This document shows positions 16,013 to 24,921 of a stretch of DNA of 64,000 bases, in pieces; position 1 is the first letter of the stretch, and each line of letters begins with the position of its first letter. Position numbers and translations under genes: made by a program. A model generated the notes under the pieces. It was not told the origin of the DNA. It searched no databases and saw only the letters and a program-made list of their open reading frames with translations. The stretch is taken from NCBI GenBank assembly GCA_016935755.1, contig JAFGQI010000137.1:1-64000 (forward strand), in the 5' to 3' direction. The stretch comes from Anaerolineales bacterium. GTDB lineage: Bacteria > Chloroflexota > Anaerolineae > Anaerolineales > UBA4823.

Positions 16013-16525
16013 ATGGCATTACTTGATATTATGACTGTTCCAGAATCAGTACTGCGGCAAAAGGCACGCAAAGTCACAGATTTTGGTCCTGAACTGCAAG
16101 CCTTGATTGATAACATGGTTGAGACCATGCGGGAAGCTCCAGGTGTTGGTCTGGCAGCGCCGCAGGTGGATACGTCGCTAAGAGTGATTGTGGTGGAGTA
16201 CGGTGATGATGAGAATGAGGACGCCCCCGCTAAACTTTATACAGTGGCGAATCCAGAAATCGTGCGCGCTTCCAGCGAGACTGAGGTTGGTGTAGAAGGT
16301 TGTTTATCGATCCCAGGTTATCTTGGAGAAGTAGAACGCCATCAGGCAGTTACGGTCAAGGGGCAGAATCGCCGTGGGCAACCTATGCGGATCAAGGCCC
16401 AGGGCTGGCTGGCGCGCATCTTCCAACATGAGATTGATCACTTGAACGGGGTGCTGTATACCGACCGGGCGGAAAAAATCTGGAAAACTGAAGGGGAAAC
16501 CAGGCAGGTTATGCCGGGTGAGTGA
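16013..16525 (+). CDS. def: peptide deformylase
   Basis: A 170-residue metalloenzyme that removes the formyl group from nascent N-terminal methionine. All three family motifs are intact: GVGLAAPQ (44-51), EGCLSIPG (95-102, with the metal-binding Cys) and QHEIDHLNG (HEIDH 139-143, two metal-binding His and the catalytic Glu). The ATG at 16013 is preceded by GAGGTAAG. recF starts 29 nt downstream on the same strand, so the two may be co-transcribed. Confidence 0.96.
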   Translation: MALLDIMTVPESVLRQKARKVTDFGPELQALIDNMVETMREAPGVGLAAPQVDTSLRVIVVEYGDDENEDAPAKLYTVANPEIVRASSETEVGVEGCLSIPGYLGEVERHQAVTVKGQNRRGQPMRIKAQGWLARIFQHEIDHLNGVLYTDRAEKIWKTEGETRQVMPGE

Positions 16526-16554
16526 GACTAATCCCTTGACCTGATTGGCCCGGC

Positions 16555-17787
16555 ATGCTTCTCACCCATCTTTCTTTGACGAATTTCCGCAACTTTGCCC
16601 GCCTGGATATTGACGTACCAGGCGGGCCAGTGTTATTGGTGGGCGGCAATGCCCAGGGGAAGACCAGCCTTCTGGAAGCTGTTTATTTCCTGGCAACCTT
16701 TGTGTCATTTCATGCCACGAATGACCGCCAATTGATCAATTTTATGGCCGGGCGTGAACCTCTGGCGGTCACGCGCATTGTGGCAGATTTTCAGTACTCG
16801 GATGCGCTGCCAGGCCCTGGTGAATCGTCCCAACGCGAGCACCGTCTGGAAGTCCGCCTCATCCAGGAGGCGAATGGTTTTGGAAATTCTCCGGGTTTGC
16901 GTAAAGAAATCCTGTTCGATGGGGTCAAACGGAAGACCAGTGAAGCCATAGGCAATTTCAATGCAGTATTATTTTTGCCTCATATGCTGCGAGTGGTAGA
17001 AGGGTCTCCAGAAGAACGCCGGCGGTATTTGAACCTGGCTATGGGGCAGGTGCTGCCGCACTATGCCAGGCACCTGGGTGAGTATGCTCGTGTTTTGACG
17101 CAAAGAAATGCCCTGCTTAAACAAATTTCAGAGCGCGGCGGTGATCCCGAGCAGCTCAATTATTGGGATGAGCAGTTAACCGCCATCGGCGCTCAAGTGA
17201 TTCATGCTCGTATCCGGGCGATCGCAGAATTAGAGCGCCAGGCGACCCGGCTTCATAGCCAATTGACCCGCGGCGAGGAGAGGCTGCGCCTGGCTTATCA
17301 ACCCTCGTATGATCCCTTACCCACCAGCCCTCTGCAGTACTCCCTGCCGCTGGATGCGGCGGCTGACCGCAGCGGATTTACGATCGACTACATCCAGCAA
17401 GGGTTTTTAGAATCTTTGAAAAGTGTGCGAAATGAGGAAATTGCCCGGGGAATGACTACGCTGGGCCCGCACCGGGATGAATTGCGCTTCTTAAGCAACG
17501 GCATCGACTTAGGGGTTTATGGCTCGCGTGGCCAGGGGCGTACGGCTGTACTGGCGATGAAACTGGCTGAAGTGGCCTGGATGAAAGAGAAATCGGGCCA
17601 GTGGCCGGTGCTCTTGCTGGATGAGGTGCTGGCCGAGTTGGATCCAGCGCGCCGCCAGGATTTGCTCTCCAACTTGCTGGAAAGTGAACAATCCTTGCTG
17701 ACAACTACAGACCTGGATTTGTTCCAGGCGGATTTTGTCCAGCGGGCTAAAATCTGGCATATTCAGGCCGGGCGCCTGTTATTTTAG
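16555..17787 (+). CDS. recF: DNA replication and repair protein RecF
   Basis: A 410-residue SMC-like ATPase that loads RecA at single-strand gaps together with RecO and RecR. It begins MLLTHLSLTNFRNF as in the family, has the Walker A segment GGNAQGKTSLLE (~30-41), a signature region with GQGRTAVLAMKLAE (~323) and the Walker B/D-loop LLLDEVLAELDPARR (~358-372). The length is slightly above the usual 360-380. It is not in the common dnaA-dnaN-recF order. Its last 9 bases overlap the end of convergent rsmG, so no terminator separates the two. Confidence 0.94.
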   Translation: MLLTHLSLTNFRNFARLDIDVPGGPVLLVGGNAQGKTSLLEAVYFLATFVSFHATNDRQLINFMAGREPLAVTRIVADFQYSDALPGPGESSQREHRLEVRLIQEANGFGNSPGLRKEILFDGVKRKTSEAIGNFNAVLFLPHMLRVVEGSPEERRRYLNLAMGQVLPHYARHLGEYARVLTQRNALLKQISERGGDPEQLNYWDEQLTAIGAQVIHARIRAIAELERQATRLHSQLTRGEERLRLAYQPSYDPLPTSPLQYSLPLDAAADRSGFTIDYIQQGFLESLKSVRNEEIARGMTTLGPHRDELRFLSNGIDLGVYGSRGQGRTAVLAMKLAEVAWMKEKSGQWPVLLLDEVLAELDPARRQDLLSNLLESEQSLLTTTDLDLFQADFVQRAKIWHIQAGRLLF

Positions 17788-18495
17788 CAGGGGATGTTTG
17801 GTCGGTACGCCTACTCGTCGGGGATAGATATCCGCAGTTGCAGCAATTTTGTCGATAATAATCAGGTATCGTTCTTCTACAACTCCTGGCAATGCTATGG
17901 ACAGCAATTTTTGCAGGCGGCCTCCCAGGAGACGGATGGCGTGTTCTGCAGTGGTCGTTTCTGCCGGCGCGCTTTCTCCTTTCATGGCGAGCATGCCTCC
18001 CCCGATTTTCACCAGCGGCAGAAGGTATTCTGCTAACACAGGCAAAACCGCCACCGCGCGCGCGACAGCCCAATCATACTTCTGGCGATGATCTGGCATT
18101 CGCCCGACTTCTTCAGCTCGCGCCTTGATGATTTCCACACCTTCCAGGTGCAGAACGCTGACAATGTGCTGGCAGAAATCGACTTTTTTCCCTACAGATT
18201 CCACCAGGGTCAGTCGCATATCAGGGTTGATAATTTTCAGAGGCAGTCCCGGAAATCCTGCCCCGGTTCCGATATCGATCACCTGGTTGATGGGCGTGTC
18301 GCGCATCGCCAACATGCAGGTGAGCGAGTCCAGAAAGTGTTTGATCCGAATTTGCTCTGCGGAGCGGATTGCTGTGAGATTAGTGTGAGCGTTCCATGCC
18401 AGCAGTTCTTGCTCATAGATCTGCAGGGCATTGATCTGTGAGCCTGTCAGGCGGATATTCAGCAGGTTCTGCGCGGATAGCACAAGGTCTTTCAT
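17779..18495 (-). CDS. rsmG: 16S rRNA (guanine-527-N7)-methyltransferase RsmG
   Basis: A 238-residue class I methyltransferase that modifies G527 of 16S rRNA. The family block HFLDSLTCML precedes the SAM motif VIDIGTGAGFPGLPLKI (~70-87), followed by LTLVESVGKKVDFCQHIV and ARAEEVGR, then ARAVAVLPVLAEYLLPLVK. On the minus strand a -10 TATAAT (18509-18504) ends 8 nt before the ATG and no ribosome-binding site is visible, which predicts a leaderless or nearly leaderless mRNA. Confidence 0.93.
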   Translation of the reverse strand: MKDLVLSAQNLLNIRLTGSQINALQIYEQELLAWNAHTNLTAIRSAEQIRIKHFLDSLTCMLAMRDTPINQVIDIGTGAGFPGLPLKIINPDMRLTLVESVGKKVDFCQHIVSVLHLEGVEIIKARAEEVGRMPDHRQKYDWAVARAVAVLPVLAEYLLPLVKIGGGMLAMKGESAPAETTTAEHAIRLLGGRLQKLLSIALPGVVEERYLIIIDKIAATADIYPRRVGVPTKHPLLK

Positions 18496-18515
18496 CAGGC
18501 CCGATTATAACCGAG

Positions 18516-18551
18516 AAAAAAAAGACTTTTGCACGCTGAGGTGCAAAAGTC
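18516..18551 (-). terminator. intrinsic terminator of the DUF4349 gene
   Basis: A perfect 11-bp stem, GACTTTTGCAC (18524-18534) with GTGCAAAAGTC (18541-18551), six-base loop, followed on the minus strand by eight T (A-run 18516-18523). Confidence 0.88.
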
Positions 18552-18576
18552 CTGGTGGTCAGAAATCTTTCTGTGC

Positions 18577-19530
18577 CTAGCTCTGATCCTCTGCAGGAGG
18601 CGGAGCAGGCTTTTTATTGATCTTGCGCCGCTTCTTCCAGGCCCGCACCAGCAGCGAGATGGGCAGAACGAAAATCACATACAGAACTAGCAGAACCGGG
18701 AGTAAATAAATCACGACCCAGATCAGCAGGTTCGCCAGGAATTTTAGCGTGTTGATCAGCGTCTGCACCGCATCCTTGGCTACCCCAGCAGGCTGCCATC
18801 CGCCAATCGTCAGCGGTTGTACGGCTTCGTTTGCCATCAGCTCAACGCTGACGGAGGAGAGGGCAGCTGATTCCTCATAGTATTTAATCTGCCCCTTGGT
18901 GACCTCAATCTGTTCGCGATATTGCACCAGCTGATTATAGACAGACAGCACATCCTCGGTTTTTTCGGCCTTTTCCAGGATCTTGGTCAGTTGTACTTCA
19001 GTTGCTTCCAGGTTGCGCAGCCTGGATTGAAGATCGGTGTATTCGCTGGTGACATCCTGGCTGTTCACATTTTCGCTGATGGGGTCTTGCTCGCTCTCCT
19101 TTTTGATGCTGTCGAGCGCGTCGTTCAGTTTTTCAGCAGGGACGCGGATGGTGAGCGAGGCGCGCGGCACCTTGGCGCCGCTGTCAAGCTCTTGCTGGTA
19201 AACGTTAACCGCAACCACATACCCACCCAGTTCATCTGCCATCCGGGCAATGGTTGCCGCCGACTCGGCCGGGTTGTCGACTGCCAGGGACAGGCTGGCG
19301 TTCTTGATCACAATGCGTTGGATGGCCTGCCCAGAACTGCCTGGCGTCATCTCCTGGTTGGCAGCCATTTCGTATTCGCGATCCATGGCTGGTTCGGGCG
19401 CCATCCCCTCGCCGGCTTCCTTCATCATCTGGGGTGTAGATGATGCATAGGAGCACCCGGCAAGCAGCAAGACCAGCGCCAGCAGACAAGTCAGTAAATA
19501 TCTGGATGAGATCATCATCTTTGAGTTCAT
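18577..19530 (-). CDS. DUF4349 lipoprotein
   Basis: A 317-residue exported protein. The N terminus has a hydrophobic signal ending LLLAGCS, a lipobox with Cys at about residue 26. The mature part carries the DUF4349 pattern: IVIKNASLSLAVDNPAESA, LGGYVVAVNVYQQ, ASLTIRVPAEKLNDALDSIK, then a coiled-coil segment (LQSRLRNLEATEVQLTKILEKAEKTEDVL), a C-terminal membrane helix at ~268-290 and a basic cytoplasmic tail. The family function is unknown; the layout suggests an envelope protein anchored at both ends. A strong AGGAGGT site precedes the ATG, and the gene ends at its own terminator. Confidence 0.85.
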   Translation of the reverse strand: MNSKMMISSRYLLTCLLALVLLLAGCSYASSTPQMMKEAGEGMAPEPAMDREYEMAANQEMTPGSSGQAIQRIVIKNASLSLAVDNPAESAATIARMADELGGYVVAVNVYQQELDSGAKVPRASLTIRVPAEKLNDALDSIKKESEQDPISENVNSQDVTSEYTDLQSRLRNLEATEVQLTKILEKAEKTEDVLSVYNQLVQYREQIEVTKGQIKYYEESAALSSVSVELMANEAVQPLTIGGWQPAGVAKDAVQTLINTLKFLANLLIWVVIYLLPVLLVLYVIFVLPISLLVRAWKKRRKINKKPAPPPAEDQS

Positions 19531-19606
19531 CGCATACCTCCTATGGATATTGCTGTCCAGACGCTCTGCCAGTGAGGAAAGTTCCCAGAGGCAAATACCC
19601 GCTATA

Positions 19607-20335
19607 CTACCAGCCGGCGGATAGACGTTGAATATGCCGCTCAGGGAGACCGGCTTTTGTCATTCTTTCCTGCACTGATGGGATATCATAGGGAACCCGG
19701 TGATAATCCCAGGTATTGGCCTCTTCATCGTAGATTGCATAGGCCGCTCGGGGGTCTCGATCACGCGGCTGTCCCACAGAACCCGGGTTCACGATTGCGC
19801 GACCAGGTAAAACCAGGGTTCGGTTTGGCTCAGGAATGCTCAACTGCGCCAGGTGGTTGTTGCCAAGATAGGAGTAAATCACGGGCAGATGAGTGTGCCC
19901 TACGAAGCATAGCGGCGTATCAAAGTATTCAAAATTCAATGTCGCCGTGCGAGTATCGAGCAAATATTCCCATACCGGGTGGCGCGGACTGCCGTGGGTT
20001 AGGGTGACCTGGTTGGCGGGGATTTTTTCAGGCAGGCTGCTCAGAAAGGCTTTGCTGCTGTCGGTGAGTGTTTTACGCGTCCAGATGATCGCATTGCGCG
20101 CTTCGGGATTAAACGTATCTGCATCGATTTGCATCAAAGCAGCGGCATCGTGGTTCCCAATGACGCACATCAGTTTGGGCAGCTTACAGACCAGTTCGAT
20201 GCATTCATTGGGGTCGGGACCGTAACCCACAATATCACCCAGACACCAGGCAGCATCGTATTTGCCGGCCTCATGCAGGACGGTCTCCAAGGCGGTCAGG
20301 TTGGCGTGAATATCGGAGATGATTAGGATACGCAT
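19607..20335 (-). CDS. YfcE/MJ0936-type metallophosphoesterase
   Basis: A 242-residue calcineurin-like phosphoesterase. The metal-binding motifs are in order: ISDIHAN (D and H) at residues 6-12, GDIVGYGPDPNEC, GNHDAA, THGSPR and GHTHLP. It probably acts on phosphodiester or phosphomonoester substrates in the cytosol; the natural substrate is not predictable. The reading frame runs further upstream, but the motif-proximal ATG at 20335 is preferred: a -10 TATAAT (20347-20342) ends exactly 6 nt before it and overlaps the end of the upstream methyltransferase gene, predicting a leaderless mRNA. Confidence 0.88.
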   Translation of the reverse strand: MRILIISDIHANLTALETVLHEAGKYDAAWCLGDIVGYGPDPNECIELVCKLPKLMCVIGNHDAAALMQIDADTFNPEARNAIIWTRKTLTDSSKAFLSSLPEKIPANQVTLTHGSPRHPVWEYLLDTRTATLNFEYFDTPLCFVGHTHLPVIYSYLGNNHLAQLSIPEPNRTLVLPGRAIVNPGSVGQPRDRDPRAAYAIYDEEANTWDYHRVPYDIPSVQERMTKAGLPERHIQRLSAGW

Positions 20336-20342
20336 AGGATAA

Positions 20343-21107
20343 TTATACTCTTTCCCACCACTGGTATAAGCCGAGTTTCCCCCCTTCTCCATCTGAGAAA
20401 AAGGCATCTGACACCCGGTAGCCGCACTCATCAGCTAATTTTGCTAATTCATCCTGGCTGAAATGGTGAACATAGCGAATTCCTGAACCGCCCTGTCTCC
20501 AATCGAGAAGATAGTCGCCAGGCTCCACCTGGCTGGAGGACAGGCCGGCTCTCTCCCATTCCTGGATGCGTGCCTTCAGCCGTGGGCTGTTTAGAAACTG
20601 CCAGACGGAAAAATAGAAGCATCCCCCAGGCGACAGCAAGCGGTGGACTTTCACCAATAACTGTTTGTGCAGTTGTTTGCCCGGCAGATGGTGAAGAACT
20701 GCAAAAGCCAGGATAACCTCGAATGAGGCTTCTGGAAGATCAGCATCCCAATCTGGGTCGGATAGATCTCTTTCGAAAAAATGGGCAATTGAGCTGCTAC
20801 TCGCGCCGGATAGACTCTTCGAAGGATTATGATTGTGATCGGCAGCAGCTTGCCTGGCGATGGCGAGTAATTCTGCGCTGGAATCGAGGCCAACATATTG
20901 GCAAGACCTGCTCATTTTGCTGAGATAACGCCAGACTTCACCGTTCCCACAACCCAGGTCCAGAATGCGGGCATGATCCGCCAGCCCTTTTAGCACCCGC
21001 TGCACTCCTGGCTGCAGGCGCTGGCGTGTAGCTGCAAATTGGACTGCAAAGGTCTGGTAAAATTGATGGTTAAGATCAATCAGTTGTTGAACAGTTATCG
21101 GATCCAC
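20343..21107 (-). CDS. SAM methyltransferase, Trm9/ALKBH8-like (predicted tRNA wobble uridine)
   Basis: A 254-residue class I methyltransferase with motif I ILDLGCGNGEVWRYL (~48), acidic motif II (VGLDSS), and post-motif FEVILAFAVLHHLPGKQ. The C-terminal part has a GDYLLDW ... RYVHHFSQDELAKL pattern that resembles eukaryotic Trm9/ALKBH8, enzymes which methylate cm5U34 of tRNA to mcm5U. Elp3, which makes the cm5 side chain, is encoded divergently only 20 bp away. The pairing strongly supports a tRNA role, though sequence alone cannot exclude another substrate. It starts at GTG (21107); no ribosome-binding site is visible, and a -10-like TTTAAT ends 6 nt upstream. Confidence 0.7.
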   Translation of the reverse strand: MDPITVQQLIDLNHQFYQTFAVQFAATRQRLQPGVQRVLKGLADHARILDLGCGNGEVWRYLSKMSRSCQYVGLDSSAELLAIARQAAADHNHNPSKSLSGASSSSIAHFFERDLSDPDWDADLPEASFEVILAFAVLHHLPGKQLHKQLLVKVHRLLSPGGCFYFSVWQFLNSPRLKARIQEWERAGLSSSQVEPGDYLLDWRQGGSGIRYVHHFSQDELAKLADECGYRVSDAFFSDGEGGKLGLYQWWERV

Positions 21108-21127
21108 AGGATTATTAAATCATAAAA

Positions 21128-22732
21128 ATGATCGATCGTCATTACGAAAACTGGACCGAACTGCGAAAATCCACCCCCGAAAAACTGGCCCTGGCACGCA
21201 CGGTGCTGGAGGAAGTGCGCGCCGGGCGTGATGCCGCGGACGCCATTCGCCGCCATCCCCTGCCAGATGGCGGGCACCTGGGTAAGCATGCCCTGGTAGC
21301 GGTGTACCGGCAGCTGATTGAGAGCGGAGAGTGGCAGGAAGACGAGGATTTGCTGGCGCGCATCCGCATGAAACCGGTGCGGACGCTCTCGGGCGTTACA
21401 ACTGTAACCGTGCTCACCATGCCTTATCCCTGCCCGGGTAAGTGCATCTTCTGTCCTACCGCTGTAAATATGCCGAAGAGCTATCTGCCGGATGAACCGG
21501 GCGCCCGGCGCGCCTTGCAGAATAATTATGACCCCTATAACCAGGTGGCTGGACGCGTCCAGGCGCTGGAAGCGGTGGGACACCCGACCGATAAAATAGA
21601 GCTGCTGATCCTGGGAGGCACCTGGAGCGCCTACCGCCGGGATTATCAGGAATGGTTTATCCGCCGCTGTTTTGAAGCCTTGAACGGCGAGCGCGCATCG
21701 GATTTGGAGCAGGCTCAGCTGACCAATGAGACAGCTGTTCACCGCAATGTGGGGTTGGTGGTTGAAACGCGCCCGGATCAAATTTCGCCTGCTGAACTGG
21801 TCTGGCTGCGCTATCTGGGAGTTACCAAAGTTCAGATGGGCGCCCAGAGCCTGGACGATCATATTCTGAAGATCAACCAGCGCGGTCATACAGTTGAAGA
21901 TACTCGCCGCGCCATGGCGCTGCTGCGCGCAGCAGGGTTTAAGGTGGTGCTGCATTGGATGCCCAACCTGTATGGTTCAACTCTTGAAGCGGACCGGGTT
22001 GATTTTTCTCGCCTGTGGCAGGATTTTTGTCCTGACGAGATCAAAATTTACCCGAACCAGCTGCTTGAGAATACCGAACTTTACGCTTATTGGCTGCGGG
22101 GTGAGTACCAGCCCTATACGACCCAGGATTTGATCGAGCTGATCGCAGATGTGAAAAGGACAATCCCGCGTTACTGCCGGGTGAACCGGATTATCCGTGA
22201 TATCCCTTCCACGAACGTGGTGGCGGGAAATAAGCGCACCAGTTTACGCCAGGATGTCCAGGAAGCCATGCGCCGCAAGGGAACAGCCTGTATGTGCATC
22301 CGCTGCCGGGAAATTCGTGATCAGCAGGTGAACCCCGCGGAACTGCTGCTGGACGATCTAATCTACCAGGCAGGTGGAGCGGAAGAGCATTTCCTGTCTT
22401 TCAACACACCAGGAGACCGTCTGGTGGGATTTTTACGGCTCTCTTTGCCCGGTGATCTTTCGCCCGATGTTGGTATGATTGATCTTTCGGGGTCTGCGAT
22501 TATCCGCGAAGTGCATGTCTACGGACAATCTCTGCCTGTGGGTCAGGAAGAACACGGCGCAGCGCAGCATGCTGGTTTGGGCGCTCGATTGATTGACCGG
22601 GCTGAGCAGATTGCTCGCGCGGCCGGTTTTCACCGCCTGGCAGTTATCTCAGCTGTTGGTACGCGGCAATATTATCTGCGCCTGGGGTTTACGCGCGGGG
22701 AGCAATATCTGACTAAAAATTTAGATCATTAG
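21128..22732 (+). CDS. elp3: Elongator-type tRNA uridine acetyltransferase Elp3
   Basis: A 534-residue two-domain enzyme: a radical-SAM domain with clustered cysteines in YPCPGKCIFCP (~98-108) and a C-terminal GNAT acetyltransferase domain (REVHVYGQSLPVG, then GLGARLIDRAEQIAR, VISAVGTRQYYLRLGF). Other Elp3 blocks include YDPYNQVAGRVQ, LILGGTWSAY, ETRPDQ and KVQMGAQS. Elp3 uses acetyl-CoA and SAM to add a carboxymethyl group at C5 of wobble uridine in tRNA. The other Elongator subunits are absent, as usual in bacteria and archaea, where Elp3 acts alone. The divergent Trm9-like gene suggests the product is further methylated. Confidence 0.94.
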   Translation: MIDRHYENWTELRKSTPEKLALARTVLEEVRAGRDAADAIRRHPLPDGGHLGKHALVAVYRQLIESGEWQEDEDLLARIRMKPVRTLSGVTTVTVLTMPYPCPGKCIFCPTAVNMPKSYLPDEPGARRALQNNYDPYNQVAGRVQALEAVGHPTDKIELLILGGTWSAYRRDYQEWFIRRCFEALNGERASDLEQAQLTNETAVHRNVGLVVETRPDQISPAELVWLRYLGVTKVQMGAQSLDDHILKINQRGHTVEDTRRAMALLRAAGFKVVLHWMPNLYGSTLEADRVDFSRLWQDFCPDEIKIYPNQLLENTELYAYWLRGEYQPYTTQDLIELIADVKRTIPRYCRVNRIIRDIPSTNVVAGNKRTSLRQDVQEAMRRKGTACMCIRCREIRDQQVNPAELLLDDLIYQAGGAEEHFLSFNTPGDRLVGFLRLSLPGDLSPDVGMIDLSGSAIIREVHVYGQSLPVGQEEHGAAQHAGLGARLIDRAEQIARAAGFHRLAVISAVGTRQYYLRLGFTRGEQYLTKNLDH

Positions 22733-22936
22733 GGGGCAGGAAAGAATCTTGGTTGATACCCACTGCTGAGCTAATTTTTAGCTGATAAACCTGCGCAGAG
22801 GGCAAAATCATAAACGAATTATGACACTTGGCTTGTTTAGATAGGATATGCTTCCATTGCATTCTGGAGAGAAATCTGTCAAAATTGATCTGTTGGCAAA
22901 AACCAAACAAAACAGCCTAAGGAAAGGGCCAGAAGA

Positions 22937-24862
22937 ATGAGCAAACCAAATAACTTCCCTGGATTACGTCGTTTTACACCAATTCCCCTCAATTTACGTG
23001 TCCCCGTACCCTCTGATATCGATATTGCGCAAGAAGCACAGATCAAGCCCATCACCCAGATCGCCGACGAAGTTGGCCTGCTGGCAGAAGAACTGGAACT
23101 GTATGGCAACTTAAAGGCCAAGGTTCGTCTGGAAGTGCTCGATAGGCTCAAAGATGTGCCGGATGGCAAGTATATCGATGTCACAGCGATCACTCCGACG
23201 CCTTTGGGTGAAGGGAAAACCACCACCACTGTAGGCCTTTCGCAGGCTTTGGGCGCCCATCTGGGCAAGCGGGTCTTCACCTGCATCCGCCAGCCCAGCC
23301 AGGGTCCTACCTTTGGCATCAAAGGCGGCGCAGCCGGCGGCGGCTACAGCCAGGTCATCCCGATGGAAGATTTCAACCTGCACCTGACAGGGGATATCCA
23401 TGCCATTACTGCGGCCAATAATCTCTGCGCAGCTGCTATTGACGCCCGTATTTTCCATGAAGCTTCTCAGACTGACGAGCAGCTCTTCAACGCCTTGTGT
23501 CCTAAGGATAAGCAGGGTGTACGCCGCTTCTCGCTCTCGATGCTGCACCGTTTGAAGAAATTGGGCATCGATAAGACCGATCCGGAAGAACTGACCCCTG
23601 AAGAGCGCAGCCGCTTTGCGCGCCTGGATATTGATCCTGACAGCCTGACCTGGCGGCGTGTGGTCGATACGAACGACCGCTTCCTGCGCGAGATCACCAT
23701 TGGGCATGGGCCGGAAGAAAAAGGCATGATCCGCCGGACGGGATATGATATCACTGTTGCCAGCGAGATCATGGCTATCCTGGCCTTAACTTCTGATCTG
23801 GCAGATATGCGCGCACGCCTGGGCCGGATTGTGATTGGCACAAACCGCAAGGGGGAAGCCGTAACTGCTGAGGATCTGGGAGTGGCAGGCGCAATGACCG
23901 TCCTGATGAAGGACGCCATTAAACCAACTTTGATGCAGACTCTCGAAGGGACGCCAGTCTTTGTGCATGCTGGCCCCTTTGCCAATATTGCCCATGGCAA
24001 CAGCTCGATCATCGCCGATCGCATCGCTCTAAAGCTGGCAGATTACGTCATCACCGAGTCGGGCTTTGGCGCGGATATCGGCATGGAGAAGTTCTTCGAT
24101 ATCAAGTGCCGCTACTCTGGGTTGGTCCCGAACGCAGTGGTTCTGGTCGCCACCGTCCGCGCCCTGAAGATGCACGGCGGCGGGCCGAAGGTTGTGGCGG
24201 GCAAACCGCTCAATGCGGTTTACACCGATGAAAACCTGGATTTGCTGCGCGCCGGGCTGGGAAATATGCAGCATCACATTCGCAATGTGCTGCGCTTTGG
24301 TATCCCGGTAGTCGTGGCGGTCAATTCATTTGCCACGGATACTCAGGCGGAGTGCGACCTGGTCCGCCAGGCTGCCATTGAGGCAGGGGCTGAGGATGCT
24401 GTGGTCTGCCGGCACTGGATGGAAGGCGGCAAGGGCGCTACTGACCTGGCAGAGGCAGTGATCCGGGCCTGTGAAAAGCCCAGCGATTTCCATTTCCTGT
24501 ATCCGTTGGAACTGTCGATCAAGGAAAAAATCGAGATCATCTGCAAAGAAATCTATGGCGCGGATGGTGTGGATTATTTGCCTGAAGCAGAGGCAAAAAT
24601 CGAGTTATATACTCGCCTGGGATTTGGTCATTTACCACTTAATATGGCTAAGACTCACCTGAGTCTTAGCCATGATCCTGCCTTGAAGGGTGTGCCAACT
24701 GGTTACCGCGTTCCCATTCGCGATGTTCGCGCTTCTGTGGGCGCTGGCTTTCTCTACCCGCTGCTGGGCGAGATGCGCACCATGCCTGGGCTGCCCACCC
24801 GCCCTGTTTTCTATGATGTTGACCTGGACCTGGAGACGAACCGGGTGCTCGGTCTCTTCTAA
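22937..24862 (+). CDS. fhs: formate-tetrahydrofolate ligase, long (C1-synthase-like) form
   Basis: A 641-residue ATP-dependent ligase making 10-formyl-THF from formate and THF. The P-loop-like [20 protein letters not shown] lies near residue 87, followed by [23 protein letters not shown]. Common bacterial forms are ~555-560 residues. Here an N-terminal extension of about 60 residues and several long matches in order ([38 protein letters not shown]) are closer to the synthetase domain of eukaryotic C1-THF synthase. The enzyme may serve purine synthesis, formate use or a partial Wood-Ljungdahl branch. An AAGGAAAGG site precedes the ATG. The 204-nt upstream region shows no recognisable riboswitch. 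Confidence 0.94.
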   Translation: MSKPNNFPGLRRFTPIPLNLRVPVPSDIDIAQEAQIKPITQIADEVGLLAEELELYGNLKAKVRLEVLDRLKDVPDGKYIDVTAITPTPLGEGKTTTTVGLSQALGAHLGKRVFTCIRQPSQGPTFGIKGGAAGGGYSQVIPMEDFNLHLTGDIHAITAANNLCAAAIDARIFHEASQTDEQLFNALCPKDKQGVRRFSLSMLHRLKKLGIDKTDPEELTPEERSRFARLDIDPDSLTWRRVVDTNDRFLREITIGHGPEEKGMIRRTGYDITVASEIMAILALTSDLADMRARLGRIVIGTNRKGEAVTAEDLGVAGAMTVLMKDAIKPTLMQTLEGTPVFVHAGPFANIAHGNSSIIADRIALKLADYVITESGFGADIGMEKFFDIKCRYSGLVPNAVVLVATVRALKMHGGGPKVVAGKPLNAVYTDENLDLLRAGLGNMQHHIRNVLRFGIPVVVAVNSFATDTQAECDLVRQAAIEAGAEDAVVCRHWMEGGKGATDLAEAVIRACEKPSDFHFLYPLELSIKEKIEIICKEIYGADGVDYLPEAEAKIELYTRLGFGHLPLNMAKTHLSLSHDPALKGVPTGYRVPIRDVRASVGAGFLYPLLGEMRTMPGLPTRPVFYDVDLDLETNRVLGLF

Positions 24863-24882
24863 ATCTCCTTACCCCTTTTTCG

Positions 24883-24921
24883 AATGATGAGCCAGGAGCC
24901 ATGTGTTCCTGGCTCATCATT
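24883..24921. terminator. bidirectional terminator between fhs and tilS
   Basis: A perfect 15-bp stem, AATGATGAGCCAGGA (24883-24897) with TCCTGGCTCATCATT (24907-24921), between convergent genes; it includes the last base of the tilS stop codon. A CCTTTTT run lies on the left side. The stem is stable but the T-tracts are short, so efficiency is uncertain. Confidence 0.7.

Noticed and set aside
21095-21955. Long open frame (286 codons) antisense to elp3
   Set aside because: It mirrors the codon structure of elp3, has no family motif, and its start lies inside a clearly conserved gene.
22733-22936. Possible folate (THF) riboswitch upstream of fhs
   Set aside because: GGAGAG-like bases occur, but the conserved helices and junction of the THF riboswitch could not be found; no clear promoter either.
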